Source: an uncultured Fibrobacterota bacterium
GTDB taxonomy: Bacteria > Fibrobacterota > Fibrobacteria > UBA5070
Assembly: GCA_903825275.1 (NCBI GenBank)
Contig: CAIKAA010000535.1
Span: 1-36,104, forward strand
Direction: 5' to 3'
DNA: 36,104 nt
Both the position numbers and the translations under genes were made by a program. Positions 24,913 to 34,215 of the stretch are shown here, piece after piece; positions within the stretch are counted from its first letter, which is position 1; the number at the start of each line of letters is the position of its first letter. The notes beneath the pieces are model-generated. The model saw only the letters and a program-made list of their open reading frames with translations, did not search any database and was not told the origin of the DNA.

Positions 24913-25015
24913 AGTGGGGAGGTGGGGCGAGGCCCATGGATTGGCCAGAAGATCCTCGAGGCTTCCTGAGGTCAAGGTTCGCGGAATGCTCGGACGAATG
25001 CCTTCCCTCCCCACT
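24913..25015. repeat. 10-base inverted repeat flanking the leader of the SLBB gene
   Basis: AGTGGGGAGG (24913-24922) and its exact complement CCTCCCCACT (25006-25015) enclose 83 bases in the 212-base divergent region between scpB and the SLBB gene. If transcribed, the arms could pair into a long-range stem ending about 58 bases before the ATG. No clear promoter was found for either gene. Confidence 0.4.
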
Positions 25016-25072
25016 ACAATTTCTAAGTTGAGCCCTTCTGGAATCTCCAACACTTCATGGAAACGCGGGTCG

Positions 25073-27316
25073 ATGAACCGTCGAATTTTGGGATTTGTCG
25101 TGGCTCTTTTAGGGGTTTGTGCCATTACCCTGGCCCAAGACATCCCCTCTGACGATGCCTTGCCACCAGGCATGACTCGTGACCAGGTCCTCGAAATGGT
25201 CCAAAAAAAGGGCGGAGGGAACCTGCCTGCGGGAAAGATCGATACCTCACGGAATGGGCGGGACCTAAAAAGCAACGTTTCCGCCGAAGAAGGGAACGTC
25301 GAAGGGGATACTTCCCGGTGGGGCCGGGATTCTTTCCCCAAGCGGTTCAAGTCCAAGGTCGATTCTGTTCAAAAACCACGGCGCTATGTCCAGGAATTGT
25401 TCCGGTCTGCTGACCCGAGCCTGTTCGCCTCCCATGTCGGGGCGGTGGGAGCGGGCTACCAACTGGGGGCGGGAGACGAGGTGATCCTCACTCTCTGGGG
25501 ACAGAAAGAAGCTCGCTATAACCTGGTTCTGGATCGCGATGGCCAGGTTGCGGTGGAAGGGATTGGTGTCGTGAGCTTGAATGGACAAAACTTGACTTCG
25601 GCGACCGAACTGCTCCAAAAAAGGCTGACCCGCATTTATTCGGGATTGAAATCGGGTGGCGTGAGCATGGACGTGACCCTGGGCAAACTCAAGCAGATTC
25701 GGGTGTTTGTGGTGGGGGATGTGGTCCGTCCCGGAGGTTATCTGCTTTCAGGAAATACCTCAATCCTGGCAGCCCTCTTTCATGCCAAAGGCCCGTCCGA
25801 CCTGGGGTCCGAGCGCAATGTGGTGGTGACGCGCGGCAATCGCGAACTCACCTTCGACCTTTACGATTACGTCTTCAAAGGCAAGAAGCCGGTCGGCGAC
25901 GTGTTGCAAGATGGCGATGTCGTGCGGGTTCCTCGGCGTGGGGTCACGGTTGAAGTGCGTGGCGACGTGGGTCGAGCGGGATTGTACGAACTGAAGAGTT
26001 CGGAAGGAGCCAAGGAGTTGATTGGATTCGCGGGGGGATTGAATGCCACCACCGCGAACGCTCCCCTAACGGTTTTGCGCGTTTTTGAAAATGGACGCCT
26101 GGACGCGGTGAAACTGCCCACGCCCTCTGAAATCCTAGCGGGATCCCACGCCCCGCTTCAAGATGGCGACATCGTGCAGGTTTTCTCGGGCAAAGATCCC
26201 TCCAACCAAACCGTTGCTGCGTCGGGAATGGTTCGCTTTTCGGGGGCCTATCCGTTCACCCCGGGCATGAGCGCGGCCGATCTGTTGTCCGCCAGTGGCG
26301 GTCTGGCCCGCGATGGCTATCCGGACCGCATCCTGCTCTCGCGTCGGCTGCAATCCGGACTTCGGGAGCAAATGAGGTTTTCGTCTGAAAATGCCAGCAG
26401 CCTGTTGCTGCAGCCATTGGACAGCATCATCGTCTTCGATCGCCGGGACATGGCCTTTCGCGATTCGGTGCGCATCACCGGGGCGGTCCAAAAGCCGGGC
26501 ATTTACGTCTGGCAAATGGGCATGACGGTGAAGGACTTGATCTTGAAGGCCGGTGGATTCAAGTTGGATGCGGAGTTCGGCAATGTGCGCGTCGAAAGCC
26601 CGGTCGTCGGAGCCCGGAAATCAAAAGTGGAATATCTCCCCCTCGATTCCAGCCTTTCCTCAAAATCTTCGGACCAACTGTTGTTGGCGCAGTCCCATGT
26701 GGAAGTTCCTTACAACCCGTTGTTGACCCGACTGGAAATGGTCGAGGTGCGCGGTTGGATCGAGCGTCCTGGCAGTTACGGGTTGCGGGAGTCTGGCGAG
26801 CGATTTTCCTCCCTATTTGAACGTGTCGGAGGTCTGCGCCCCGATGCTTATTTGGAAGGGGCTCGTTTGATTCGAGGGGATAGCCTGTCGGGTCGGATCC
26901 AGATCGATTTCAAGAAGGCCTTGGAAGATAAAGGCGGTTATGACGACCTGCCGCTTCGCGGTGGCGACGTCATCGTGATCCCGATGCGACCGGCCACCGT
27001 GACGGTGAAGGGACGCGTGAACAGCCCTCGCAATATTGTGTGGCGAGATGGCAAAACCTGGAAGTGGTACATCCAGCAGGCGGGTGGCTATTCCGACAGC
27101 GCTGACGAAGATCGGGTGTACGTGCGCTACGCAGACGGCACGGTCCAAACCCGTGACGGCGGGATTTCCGACAAGCCCAACCCCGGTTCAGAAGTCATCG
27201 TGCCTTTCCGCAAGCCTCCCGAACCGACGACTTTTGGAAACGTGCTGACGGGTTTGAACACCTTGATGGCGACCATCTTGACCGGCCTGGGCATCTTCAT
27301 CCTGTTGCAGAAATAG
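25073..27316 (+). CDS. Polysaccharide export protein with six SLBB repeats (Wza-like)
   Basis: A 747-residue outer-membrane-type export protein. I choose the ATG at 25073 because a signal peptide follows at once ('MNRRILGFVVALLGVCAITL', cleavage after AQ); the frame is open upstream. A poly-export domain lies at about 120-200 ('GYQLGAGDEVILTLWGQ', 'DRDGQVAVEGIGVVSLNG'). Six SLBB-like units follow, each opening with V-x-V-x-G-x-V-x-x-P-G: 'VFVVGDVVRPGGY', 'VEVRGDVGRAGLY', 'MVRFSGAYPF', 'VRITGAVQKPGIY', 'VEVRGWIERPGSY' and 'VTVKGRVNSPRNI'. The C-terminal 'MATILTGLGIFILL' is a hydrophobic segment that may insert into the outer membrane, as the Wza helix does. No capsule polymerase, Wzc or glycosyltransferase genes are adjacent. 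Confidence 0.9.
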   Translation: MNRRILGFVVALLGVCAITLAQDIPSDDALPPGMTRDQVLEMVQKKGGGNLPAGKIDTSRNGRDLKSNVSAEEGNVEGDTSRWGRDSFPKRFKSKVDSVQKPRRYVQELFRSADPSLFASHVGAVGAGYQLGAGDEVILTLWGQKEARYNLVLDRDGQVAVEGIGVVSLNGQNLTSATELLQKRLTRIYSGLKSGGVSMDVTLGKLKQIRVFVVGDVVRPGGYLLSGNTSILAALFHAKGPSDLGSERNVVVTRGNRELTFDLYDYVFKGKKPVGDVLQDGDVVRVPRRGVTVEVRGDVGRAGLYELKSSEGAKELIGFAGGLNATTANAPLTVLRVFENGRLDAVKLPTPSEILAGSHAPLQDGDIVQVFSGKDPSNQTVAASGMVRFSGAYPFTPGMSAADLLSASGGLARDGYPDRILLSRRLQSGLREQMRFSSENASSLLLQPLDSIIVFDRRDMAFRDSVRITGAVQKPGIYVWQMGMTVKDLILKAGGFKLDAEFGNVRVESPVVGARKSKVEYLPLDSSLSSKSSDQLLLAQSHVEVPYNPLLTRLEMVEVRGWIERPGSYGLRESGERFSSLFERVGGLRPDAYLEGARLIRGDSLSGRIQIDFKKALEDKGGYDDLPLRGGDVIVIPMRPATVTVKGRVNSPRNIVWRDGKTWKWYIQQAGGYSDSADEDRVYVRYADGTVQTRDGGISDKPNPGSEVIVPFRKPPEPTTFGNVLTGLNTLMATILTGLGIFILLQK

Positions 27317-27322
27317 CCGAAG

Positions 27323-27338
27323 AGCCCCACCGTGGGCT
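27323..27338. terminator. Weak hairpin between convergent SLBB and opp genes
   Basis: AGCCC-CACCGT-GGGCT, a five-base-pair stem with a six-base loop, starts six bases after the SLBB stop in the 71-base gap between convergent genes. There is no T-run on either strand, so termination activity is uncertain. Confidence 0.25.
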
Positions 27339-27387
27339 AGGTGGGTGGCCAAAATCCGACGCGATTGGAGGCGTTGGTCTTGAGGCC

Positions 27388-28344
27388 CTAAACGACCGGA
27401 CAGGCCAATCGCCGCCCATCGTTGGATTCGACCAAGGTGGGGCGCTCTTTTTGGCAGGCCCCCGTGGCCATGGGGCAGCGGGGGTGGAACACGCAACCCG
27501 AAGGCGGATTTGAGGGCGAAGGCAACTCCCCCATGGGCGGGGCCATGATCTTCTTCCCGCGTCCCATCCCCGGCACTGAGGACAAGAGCATCTGCGTGTA
27601 GGGATGGCGGGGCGATTGACAGATTTCTTCCGCCGAGCCTTCTTCCACGATGCGGCCCAGGTACATCACCGCAATCCGGTGGCTGATGTGGCGCACCACG
27701 CCAAGATCGTGGGCCACAAACAAGTACCCCACGCCCATCCGCTCCTGGATGTCTTCCAACAGGTTCACGATCTGGGCTTGGACAGAGACATCCAGCGCCG
27801 AAACCGGCTCGTCGAGAACCAGCAGCTTGGGTTCGACAGCCAAGGCCCGGGCGATCCCAATTCGCTGGCGTTGGCCTCCCGAAAATTCATGGGGGTAACG
27901 GTCCAAGTGCTCGTCGGAAAGGCCGACGAGGTCAAACAACTCGCGAACCCGGTCGCGCCATTGATCGCGCGGGGCGAGCTTGTGAACTTCCAAGCCTTCG
28001 CTCACCGCCTGGAAGGCCGTGCAGCGGGGGTCCAGCGCCGACATGGGGTCTTGCATGACCAGTTGCATGTGGCGCCGGAAGGCGCGCAAATCGGCTTGTG
28101 TCAAGGCGCGGACATCGGTGCCATCGACTGAAATTGTGCCGGTGTCGGCTTCCAAAAGCCGCAGGATGGCGCGGCCCGTGGTGCTTTTCCCGCAGCCCGA
28201 TTCGCCCACCAGCCCCAGGGTTTGCCGGGGAGCCAAGGACAGGTTGATCCCGTCGACCGCTTTGATCCAGGTTTTGGCTCGCCCAAAGAGTCCGCCGGAC
28301 ACCGGAAAGGACACCCGCAGGTCCCGAACGTCGAGGAGGCTCAT
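27388..28344 (-). CDS. oppF: Peptide ABC transporter ATP-binding protein (OppF/DppF type)
   Basis: A 318-residue ATPase from ATG 28344, overlapping the oppD stop as ATGA; the frame is open further upstream, but that part overlaps oppD. Walker A is GESGCGKS at residues 47-54, the Q-loop 'LVMQDPMSALDPR' is present, the signature is 'EFSGGQRQRIGIARAL', and Walker B is 'KLLVLDEPVSALDVS'. The H-loop 'LFVAHDLGVVRHISH' follows. The C-terminal oligopeptide-transporter segment with cysteines ('CVFHPRCPMATGAC') binds an Fe-S cluster or zinc in this subfamily. It pairs with OppD to drive import. This is the last gene of a five-gene operon. Confidence 0.93.
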   Translation of the reverse strand: MSLLDVRDLRVSFPVSGGLFGRAKTWIKAVDGINLSLAPRQTLGLVGESGCGKSTTGRAILRLLEADTGTISVDGTDVRALTQADLRAFRRHMQLVMQDPMSALDPRCTAFQAVSEGLEVHKLAPRDQWRDRVRELFDLVGLSDEHLDRYPHEFSGGQRQRIGIARALAVEPKLLVLDEPVSALDVSVQAQIVNLLEDIQERMGVGYLFVAHDLGVVRHISHRIAVMYLGRIVEEGSAEEICQSPRHPYTQMLLSSVPGMGRGKKIMAPPMGELPSPSNPPSGCVFHPRCPMATGACQKERPTLVESNDGRRLACPVV

Positions 28345-29309
28345 GGGGTCTGGGCCAGGGGGTTGTGACAGGACCAAAGACAGCCCGCCTTTTCGGTGAC
28401 TGGGGGAATGTCGGTACGGCACCGGTCCAGAACCCTGTGGCAGCGCGGGTGGAAGCGGCAGCCCGGTGGCCAGGCTCCCGGAGAAGGGACGGTTCCGCCG
28501 ATGGAGACCAAGCGGCTGCGGCGCGGCCGAAACCCGGGGACCGATTCCAGCAGCCCGTCGGTGTAGGGGTGAAGCGGAGAAGACAGAATTTGTGAAGATG
28601 GGCCGGTCTCGGCGATGCGACCGGCGTACATCACGGCGATCCGGTCGGAAATTCGTTCGACCACGCCCAGATCGTGGGTGATGAAAATCATCCCCATCCC
28701 GAACTCTTCTTGGAGTTTTCGCAAAAGCTCCAGGATTTGGGCTTGGATCGTGACGTCCAGCGCGGTGGTCGGCTCGTCGGCGACCAGCAAATCGGGACGC
28801 CCGGACAAGGCCAAGGCGATCAGAACGCGCTGGCGCATGCCTCCCGAAAATTCGAACGGGTAGGCATTGAGCCGCGCCAGCGGATCGGGAATGCCGACCT
28901 TGGCAAGCCAAGCGGTCGCTTCTTCCTCCAAGGCCTTCCCGGACAATTTTTGGTGCAGAGCCACCACTTCCCGGATTTGGGCGCCAATCGTCAAGAGCGG
29001 ATTGAGGGAAGTCATCGGGTCTTGGAAGACCATGGAGATCTTTCTGCCCCGGACTTTTCGCCATTGGTCGATTTCCAAGGTGGTCAATTCCTGTCCATCC
29101 AGTTGGATGGATCCCGAGACCAATGATTTCTTGGGGGGCAACAATCCCAATAGCGCCTGGGCTGTCACCGATTTTCCGCAACCCGATTCGCCGACCAGTC
29201 CCAGGGTTTCGCCCCGAGCCACCGAAAAGGAAATCCCATCCACCACCTGGAGCGGTTCGGCCGAGGTGCGAAACGAAACCGAAAGATTCTCGACCCGCAA
29301 GAGGCTCAT
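28341..29309 (-). CDS. oppD: Peptide ABC transporter ATP-binding protein (OppD/DppD type)
   Basis: A 322-residue ATPase from ATG 29309, overlapping the oppC stop (ATGA). Walker A is GESGCGKS at 40-47, the Q-loop '[20 protein letters not shown]' is present, the signature is '[16 protein letters not shown]', Walker B is '[15 protein letters not shown]', and the H-loop is '[14 protein letters not shown]'. The C-terminal '[17 protein letters not shown]' is the cysteine-containing extension of the oligopeptide subfamily. It forms the nucleotide-binding heterodimer with OppF. Confidence 0.93.
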   Translation of the reverse strand: MSLLRVENLSVSFRTSAEPLQVVDGISFSVARGETLGLVGESGCGKSVTAQALLGLLPPKKSLVSGSIQLDGQELTTLEIDQWRKVRGRKISMVFQDPMTSLNPLLTIGAQIREVVALHQKLSGKALEEEATAWLAKVGIPDPLARLNAYPFEFSGGMRQRVLIALALSGRPDLLVADEPTTALDVTIQAQILELLRKLQEEFGMGMIFITHDLGVVERISDRIAVMYAGRIAETGPSSQILSSPLHPYTDGLLESVPGFRPRRSRLVSIGGTVPSPGAWPPGCRFHPRCHRVLDRCRTDIPPVTEKAGCLWSCHNPLAQTP

Positions 29310-30340
29310 TCGTCGCCTCGTGGATCGAAGGCGTCCCGCAAGGCGTCGCCAACCAGGTTCCAGGAGAGCACGGCGGCGAACAAGAACAAGCCCGGCAGCA
29401 AGCTCCAGGGATGCAGTCGCAGTTCGGCGATCGACATGGCTTCCTGCAAAAGGTTTCCCCAACTGGTCTGGGGGTCTTGGATTCCCAAGCCCAACAGCGA
29501 CAATCCCGATTCGGCCACGATGTAGCCGGGAATGCTGAGCGTCGCTTGGACCGCCAAAAAGCCCCATGTGTGCGGGAGAACGTGTCGGGTCAAAATCTTC
29601 CAGGCGGGAACTCCCAAGGCCCGCGCGGCCACCACATGGTCGCGTTCGCGGATGGATAGAACCAAGCCGCGCACGACCCGCGCCAACCCGGCCCAACCGA
29701 TGAAGGACAGGATCAGGACAATGGAGGCGTAGACCACGCGGGAGTCCCAGTCCAAAGGCAATGCGGCGCGCAACAGCATCAACAGGTAGAAGCCGGGAAC
29801 CAGCATGACGACTTCGCAGACCCGCATCAAGATCCAATCGACCCGTCCCCCCGCAAACCCGGCAATCCCGCCGACCAACAGGGCGATCAGAGTGGAAATC
29901 GTCACGCCGACCACGCCGATGGTCAGGGAAATTCGCGAGCCGTGCAAAAGCCGCGAGAAGAGGTCGCGCCCGCGCGAATCAGCCCCCAAGAGGTAGAATC
30001 GCGCCCCTGAAGGCTTGGACGAATCCTCCAAAATCCCAAACAGGTGCCCATGGACGAACAGTCCGAGGGGAGCCCTGATGGTGGTGTCTTCCACATACAC
30101 GCGGTGGGCTTGGTCGTCGAAGGTGAACGAGACGGGATGGACGAAGGGGCGCAATCCGTCGAAATGGACCGCCGATGGCGTCGCCCAGGAATGGGGACGA
30201 CTCTCGTCGTCGGGCTCGTAGGGCGAGAGAAAGGGGGCCCCTAGGGCCAACAGATAGAGGACGACGAGCATACCCAGAGCCGAACTGGCGGCCAGGTTGC
30301 GCGACAGAATTTGCTGGAAGGCTTGGAGGCGACGGTTCAT
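29306..30340 (-). CDS. oppC: Peptide ABC transporter permease (OppC/DppC type)
   Basis: A 344-residue inner-membrane permease. The N-terminal membrane segment ('LGMLVVLYLLALGAPFLSPY') is followed by a periplasmic loop of about 90 residues, longer than in many OppC proteins, then 'LGADSRGRDLFSRLLHGSRI', the hallmark of this family. Five further hydrophobic segments and the ATPase-coupling EAA loop ('ARALGVPAWKILTRHVLPH') follow. It overlaps oppB upstream and oppD downstream by four bases each, so all subunits are made in step. Confidence 0.93.
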   Translation of the reverse strand: MNRRLQAFQQILSRNLAASSALGMLVVLYLLALGAPFLSPYEPDDESRPHSWATPSAVHFDGLRPFVHPVSFTFDDQAHRVYVEDTTIRAPLGLFVHGHLFGILEDSSKPSGARFYLLGADSRGRDLFSRLLHGSRISLTIGVVGVTISTLIALLVGGIAGFAGGRVDWILMRVCEVVMLVPGFYLLMLLRAALPLDWDSRVVYASIVLILSFIGWAGLARVVRGLVLSIRERDHVVAARALGVPAWKILTRHVLPHTWGFLAVQATLSIPGYIVAESGLSLLGLGIQDPQTSWGNLLQEAMSIAELRLHPWSLLPGLFLFAAVLSWNLVGDALRDAFDPRGDE

Positions 30341-31320
30341 CGCAGCTTGACCCGCGGGTCGTTCCAGGCCAACAACAGATCGGAGAGGAGATTGCCCAAA
30401 AGCAGAAGTAGGCTTCCCATCAGGACCGTGGCCATGACCAAAAACAGGTCCTTGGCGCGCACCGCTTCCAAAGCGACCAGTCCCAGTCCCGGCCAGCTGG
30501 TGATGATCTCGGTGAAGGCGGCACCCGATAGCAAGGCGGAAAATTCAAACCCCAACAAGGTGAGCAACGGATTGGCCGCATTGCGAAAGGCGTGACGCCA
30601 CAAAATGGCGCCTTCCGAAAGGCCCCGGGAGCGGGCGGCGATCACGTAGGGCTGGCGCAAAACTTCCAGCATGGACCCGCGGGCGATGCGCTGCAATCCC
30701 GCCAAGGCCCCCACCGCCAACACGGTGCCGGGGATCAACAGGTGGAGGAACACATCCCAAACCCGGTGGAGCCAGCCCATCGAATCGAAATCGGCCGAGG
30801 TCAGTCCCCCGATCGGAAGTCGCCCAAGAAGTGGCAGTTCCGGCATCATGGTTGCGGCGTAAAGCAACAGCAACGCCAGGAAAAACGACGGCAAGCTCAT
30901 TCCCACGAAGGCGATGACAGAAACCGTCTTGTCAATCCATTCCCCGCGCCGCAGCGCCGACCACACTCCCAATGGCACGGCCACCAGCCAAGCCAGCCCC
31001 GAGCTGAACAACGCCAACAGCAATGTCGCCGACAGGCGTTCCCAAAGCACATCGGCGACCGGCCGCTTGTACTTGAAGGAGTAGCCCAAATTGCCGTGGA
31101 ACACATTCCCCAGCCAAAGCGCGTATTGTTCCGGGAAGGGCTTGTCAAAACCGTATTGGCGCTCGATCCGGCGGATCAGTTCGTCGGGGACCTGGGGGTT
31201 GTTGCGCTGGGCCGCCAATGGATCGCCGGGCGAAAGCTGCAACAGCGCAAACGCCAACAGGCTGACCCCCAAAAGCATGGGGATCATGGCGGCGAAGCGT
31301 CGAAGGAGAAATCCCGTCAC
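30337..31320 (-). CDS. oppB: Peptide ABC transporter permease (OppB/DppB type)
   Basis: A 327-residue permease. I choose the GTG at 31320 because it gives a GTGA overlap with the oppA stop, matching the other junctions; a TTG at 31353 would add 11 residues. The N-terminus 'FLLRRFAAMIPMLLGVSLLA' and 'LSPGDP' are typical of OppB. 'QYGFDKPFPEQYALWLGNVF' and 'GNLGYSFKYKRPVADVLWER' form the family's first periplasmic region. The EAA loop is 'AARSRGLSEGAILWRHAFRN'. Six membrane segments are apparent. With OppC it forms the transmembrane channel. Confidence 0.93.
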   Translation of the reverse strand: MTGFLLRRFAAMIPMLLGVSLLAFALLQLSPGDPLAAQRNNPQVPDELIRRIERQYGFDKPFPEQYALWLGNVFHGNLGYSFKYKRPVADVLWERLSATLLLALFSSGLAWLVAVPLGVWSALRRGEWIDKTVSVIAFVGMSLPSFFLALLLLYAATMMPELPLLGRLPIGGLTSADFDSMGWLHRVWDVFLHLLIPGTVLAVGALAGLQRIARGSMLEVLRQPYVIAARSRGLSEGAILWRHAFRNAANPLLTLLGFEFSALLSGAAFTEIITSWPGLGLVALEAVRAKDLFLVMATVLMGSLLLLLGNLLSDLLLAWNDPRVKLR

Positions 31321-33056
31321 GGTCGAACGAAGAATTCGTCGAGGTTGTGCCAAAGGCCGCCCAGTGGCGTAGGTGCGACATTGCCAAATTTTGTCCGCAC
31401 GGCTCCCATCGCCTCGTAATGGCCCAGGTAGACGAATGGCTGTTCTCGCCGCACCACCGCCTGGAGGCGATCATAGGTCTTCTTGCGCGCGGCCGTGTCG
31501 ACGCTCTTCACCCCAGCGGACACCAAGCTATCGAGTTCCTTTTCCCAAGGCGTCGACGGGGTGGGTTGTTTGGGGTACCACATGTGGGTGCGTCCGCTGG
31601 AAATCCAAACATTGGCGCCAAAGTGAGGATCGGAGCCCCCACCCGTGAGCCCGAGCATGACGCATTCCCAGTCGTTTGTGTTGTCGAGTTTTGAGACCAA
31701 GGCGTTGAATTCGAGCTGGGTGAACACCACCTCGATCCCGATCTTTTCCAAATCCTTGCGGACCAACCCCGCGGTCTCGATCCGGGATTGGTTTTCCGCA
31801 TTGGTGACCAGGGTGAACTTGACGGCATTCCCCTTGGCGTCGTGCAGCTTGCCTTGGGCGTCCCAGCTAAAACCAGAAGACTTGAGAAGGGCTTTGGCGC
31901 TGTCGAGATTTTGGGTCAGAGGGGGCAGTTTGGAATTCCACCAATAGCCGGTGGAAGGCGACTGGGGTCCGTTGGCGTCGTAGCCCAGGCCGTTCCAAAC
32001 GATGTCGCGGATTGCTTTGCGATCTAGGGCCCAACTCACGGCGCTGCGGAAATTGCGATCGCGAAACCACGAGAGTTTGATGGGGTCGACAAAGGGGGTG
32101 CCGTCTTTGGCCTTGTCCAAGTTCTGATTGAATACGATGTAAAAGGAATTCAGAGAGGGGCCCTGTCGATAGATCTTGAACTTGCCTTCGGTCTCTAGCG
32201 GCTTCAAAACCGGGAAATCGGTGGGCATGAAATCCATCCCGTCGATTTCTCCCGCCTTGAATTTTAGGACTTCGGCCTTTTGGTCTTGGACGATGGTCAT
32301 CAGGATGGTGTCCAGATAGGGCAATTTTTGTCCGGCTGAATCTTTCTTCCAATAGAACGGATTGCGCACGAAGATCCCGCGCTGCCCACCTTGGTACTTG
32401 GCGAGTTTGAAAGGGCCCGCGCCCACCAAGCTGTCGGGGGGAGTGTCCAAGCCATAAATCGCGTTGAATCCTTCGCCGACCTTGTTTGCCAAGCGCTTGC
32501 GGGAAAGAACCGGAACGCCCCCCGCTGCCGCCACAAAAGGACCAAACGTGGTCGGGAGTTGAAACTCGATGGTCAAGCTATCGAGCGCTTTCACCAGGGG
32601 AAGCTTTCCATCCACCATCAGGATGTCCCGCGTCGGGCACAGCACCTTGGGATGGAAGACAAGTTCATTCCAGGTAAAGACCACATCGTCCGCAGTGAGA
32701 GACGAACCATCGTTGAACTTCAGTCCCGGTCGCAGGTGGAAGGTGAAAACCTTGCCCGTGGAATCGACTTCCCAGCTTTGCGCCAAGGCGGCTCGTGGCA
32801 ATCCACTTTTGGGATCCAGGTCGACCAGACCTTGGAAAATCAAGTCCGTGTATTGACTGGACGAGCTTTCATTGCTGACGATTGGGTTGAAGGATTTGGG
32901 GCCACCTAGGGTGGACATGATGATCTTCCCCCCCGGTTTTCCGATCACGTGACCGGAATCCGCAGTGGAGTTGGGCGAGGAAATGTTCGACTTGGTATTG
33001 CAGCCCGAGGTGATCAGGCAGACCACTGCGGTCGAGAGAAGGATTCTTAGGCGCAT
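31317..33056 (-). CDS. oppA: Peptide ABC transporter substrate-binding lipoprotein (OppA/DppA family)
   Basis: A 579-residue solute-binding protein, first gene of the opp operon. ATG 33056 gives a lipoprotein signal peptide 'MRLRILLSTAVVCLITSGC' with C19 as the probable lipidated cysteine, although the lipobox is not ideal (T-S-G-C). SBP family 5 features are 'LGGPKSFNPIVSNESSSSQY', 'LAQSWEVDSTGKVFTFHLRP', 'FNDGSSLTADDVVFTWNEL' and 'VSWALDRKAIRDIVWNGLG'. It delivers peptides or similar ligands to OppBC in the inner membrane. Ligand specificity cannot be told. The 52-base gap to the upstream ModA-like gene may allow read-through from it. Confidence 0.93.
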   Translation of the reverse strand: MRLRILLSTAVVCLITSGCNTKSNISSPNSTADSGHVIGKPGGKIIMSTLGGPKSFNPIVSNESSSSQYTDLIFQGLVDLDPKSGLPRAALAQSWEVDSTGKVFTFHLRPGLKFNDGSSLTADDVVFTWNELVFHPKVLCPTRDILMVDGKLPLVKALDSLTIEFQLPTTFGPFVAAAGGVPVLSRKRLANKVGEGFNAIYGLDTPPDSLVGAGPFKLAKYQGGQRGIFVRNPFYWKKDSAGQKLPYLDTILMTIVQDQKAEVLKFKAGEIDGMDFMPTDFPVLKPLETEGKFKIYRQGPSLNSFYIVFNQNLDKAKDGTPFVDPIKLSWFRDRNFRSAVSWALDRKAIRDIVWNGLGYDANGPQSPSTGYWWNSKLPPLTQNLDSAKALLKSSGFSWDAQGKLHDAKGNAVKFTLVTNAENQSRIETAGLVRKDLEKIGIEVVFTQLEFNALVSKLDNTNDWECVMLGLTGGGSDPHFGANVWISSGRTHMWYPKQPTPSTPWEKELDSLVSAGVKSVDTAARKKTYDRLQAVVRREQPFVYLGHYEAMGAVRTKFGNVAPTPLGGLWHNLDEFFVRP

Positions 33057-33108
33057 GGATCGAAAGTTAGCCTTCTCGATCCTACTTGGCCGTACCGGAA
33101 GCAAGGCT

Positions 33109-34017
33109 TTAAGGAGGAGGCAAGAATCCATTGCTGCGCAAAATGGACCGGGCGCGCGGAGCTTGCAAAAAGACCAAGAACGCCTTCGCTGCATCGGTGC
33201 GAGGTGTGTTCAAGGACTTGAGGCGAATGACCGACGGAAGCAAGACCGGGACCAGCTCCGGGTCGACGGGAGTCCAACGCCCAGTTCCGGCCACCGCGTT
33301 GTTCCACAACATGGCTTGGGGCAAGAAGGCATTGGCCAGCGAGCGAGGTTTTTTGGGAGGGACTGGAATCGGAGCGGCGAGATTTTTTTTGTTCTTCAGT
33401 GAATCCGGGACAGGCTTGGAGGTGGCCACCAATTTGGTCGAGTCTTTGGGATGCTTGGAGGTGTCGGGCACAACCGGCGCTGTTTCAGCTGGTTTCGCCG
33501 AGAGCGAATCCACCACGGCTGCGGGATCGGAGAGCATCACCAGTCGTTGTCGCAAGCCATTCCAATTGGGGAGATGGTGTAGGGCTTTGACGACCAACGC
33601 GCCATCGGGGGACATCAGGGTGTCGGAAAGAACAATCTCGCCCGGCGAATGTTCGCCCAGATGTTCCAATCCGCTGGAAGGTTCCAGTCCCGAGCCGCGA
33701 ACCCAAACGCACACCGGCTCGGAGGCCAAGACCACGGGCTGGTCGTCGGCGCGAGAGGTTGCGGCCAAAGTGTCGGCCCAAGGTTTGTCCGAAGCCAGAA
33801 AGATGTCGGTTCCAGGAACCTTGGCGCGTTGGGCCATTGCCCCGGTGCTTCCGTAGACGGCTCGTGTGGGAATGCCGGTTTGGTCTTGGAAGGCCCGGCG
33901 AATTTCTTCCAGAGCCGGTTTGAATTCGCTGGAGGCCGCGATGCTCACCTGTGCTGGGGAAATTGCAGCCAGGGTGAGGAGGGGAAGGACGATGCCGCGA
34001 ACTGTCCTGTCAATCAT
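33109..34017 (-). CDS. ModA-like periplasmic binding protein with Pro/Lys-rich insert
   Basis: A 302-residue secreted protein (signal peptide about 1-27, 'GIVLPLLTLAAISPAQVSIA'). The first half fits the ModA/molybdate-binding-like periplasmic fold: 'ASSEFKPALEEIRRAFQDQT', 'VYGSTGAMAQRAK' and 'TDIFLASDKPWADTLAATSR'. The C-terminal 'DAAKAFLVFLQAPRARSILR' and 'NGFLPP' are also family-like. Between them, residues about 180-235 are a low-complexity stretch rich in Pro, Lys, Ser and Thr, where ModA proteins normally carry 'APYG' and a 'VxxGxAxxG' ligand-side segment; these are not evident. It may bind another ligand or be a non-transport protein. No modB or modC is adjacent. Confidence 0.75.
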   Translation of the reverse strand: MIDRTVRGIVLPLLTLAAISPAQVSIAASSEFKPALEEIRRAFQDQTGIPTRAVYGSTGAMAQRAKVPGTDIFLASDKPWADTLAATSRADDQPVVLASEPVCVWVRGSGLEPSSGLEHLGEHSPGEIVLSDTLMSPDGALVVKALHHLPNWNGLRQRLVMLSDPAAVVDSLSAKPAETAPVVPDTSKHPKDSTKLVATSKPVPDSLKNKKNLAAPIPVPPKKPRSLANAFLPQAMLWNNAVAGTGRWTPVDPELVPVLLPSVIRLKSLNTPRTDAAKAFLVFLQAPRARSILRSNGFLPPP

Positions 34018-34215
34018 GGGTGTGGGTCTCCCTTGGCACCTGTGGAGTCGAGAATCGCACCAGCCCTCGATCCGAAGTGGTTCGATGGGGGGTGCCTTTG
34101 CTAGCTGCGTGCGTACCCTTCAACGTAGTCTCTCCAATCCACACTCGGAGGCACCTTGAAGGGCTACCTTGTGGTAATCCAAGTTTACAGGGAGAGTGGT
34201 GCCACGGCAAGTGGA

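Noticed and set aside
30592-31419. Plus-strand reading of 275 codons opposite oppB
   Set aside because: Composition is Gln/Arg-rich as expected for an antisense shadow of a G+C-rich membrane protein gene; oppB is certain.
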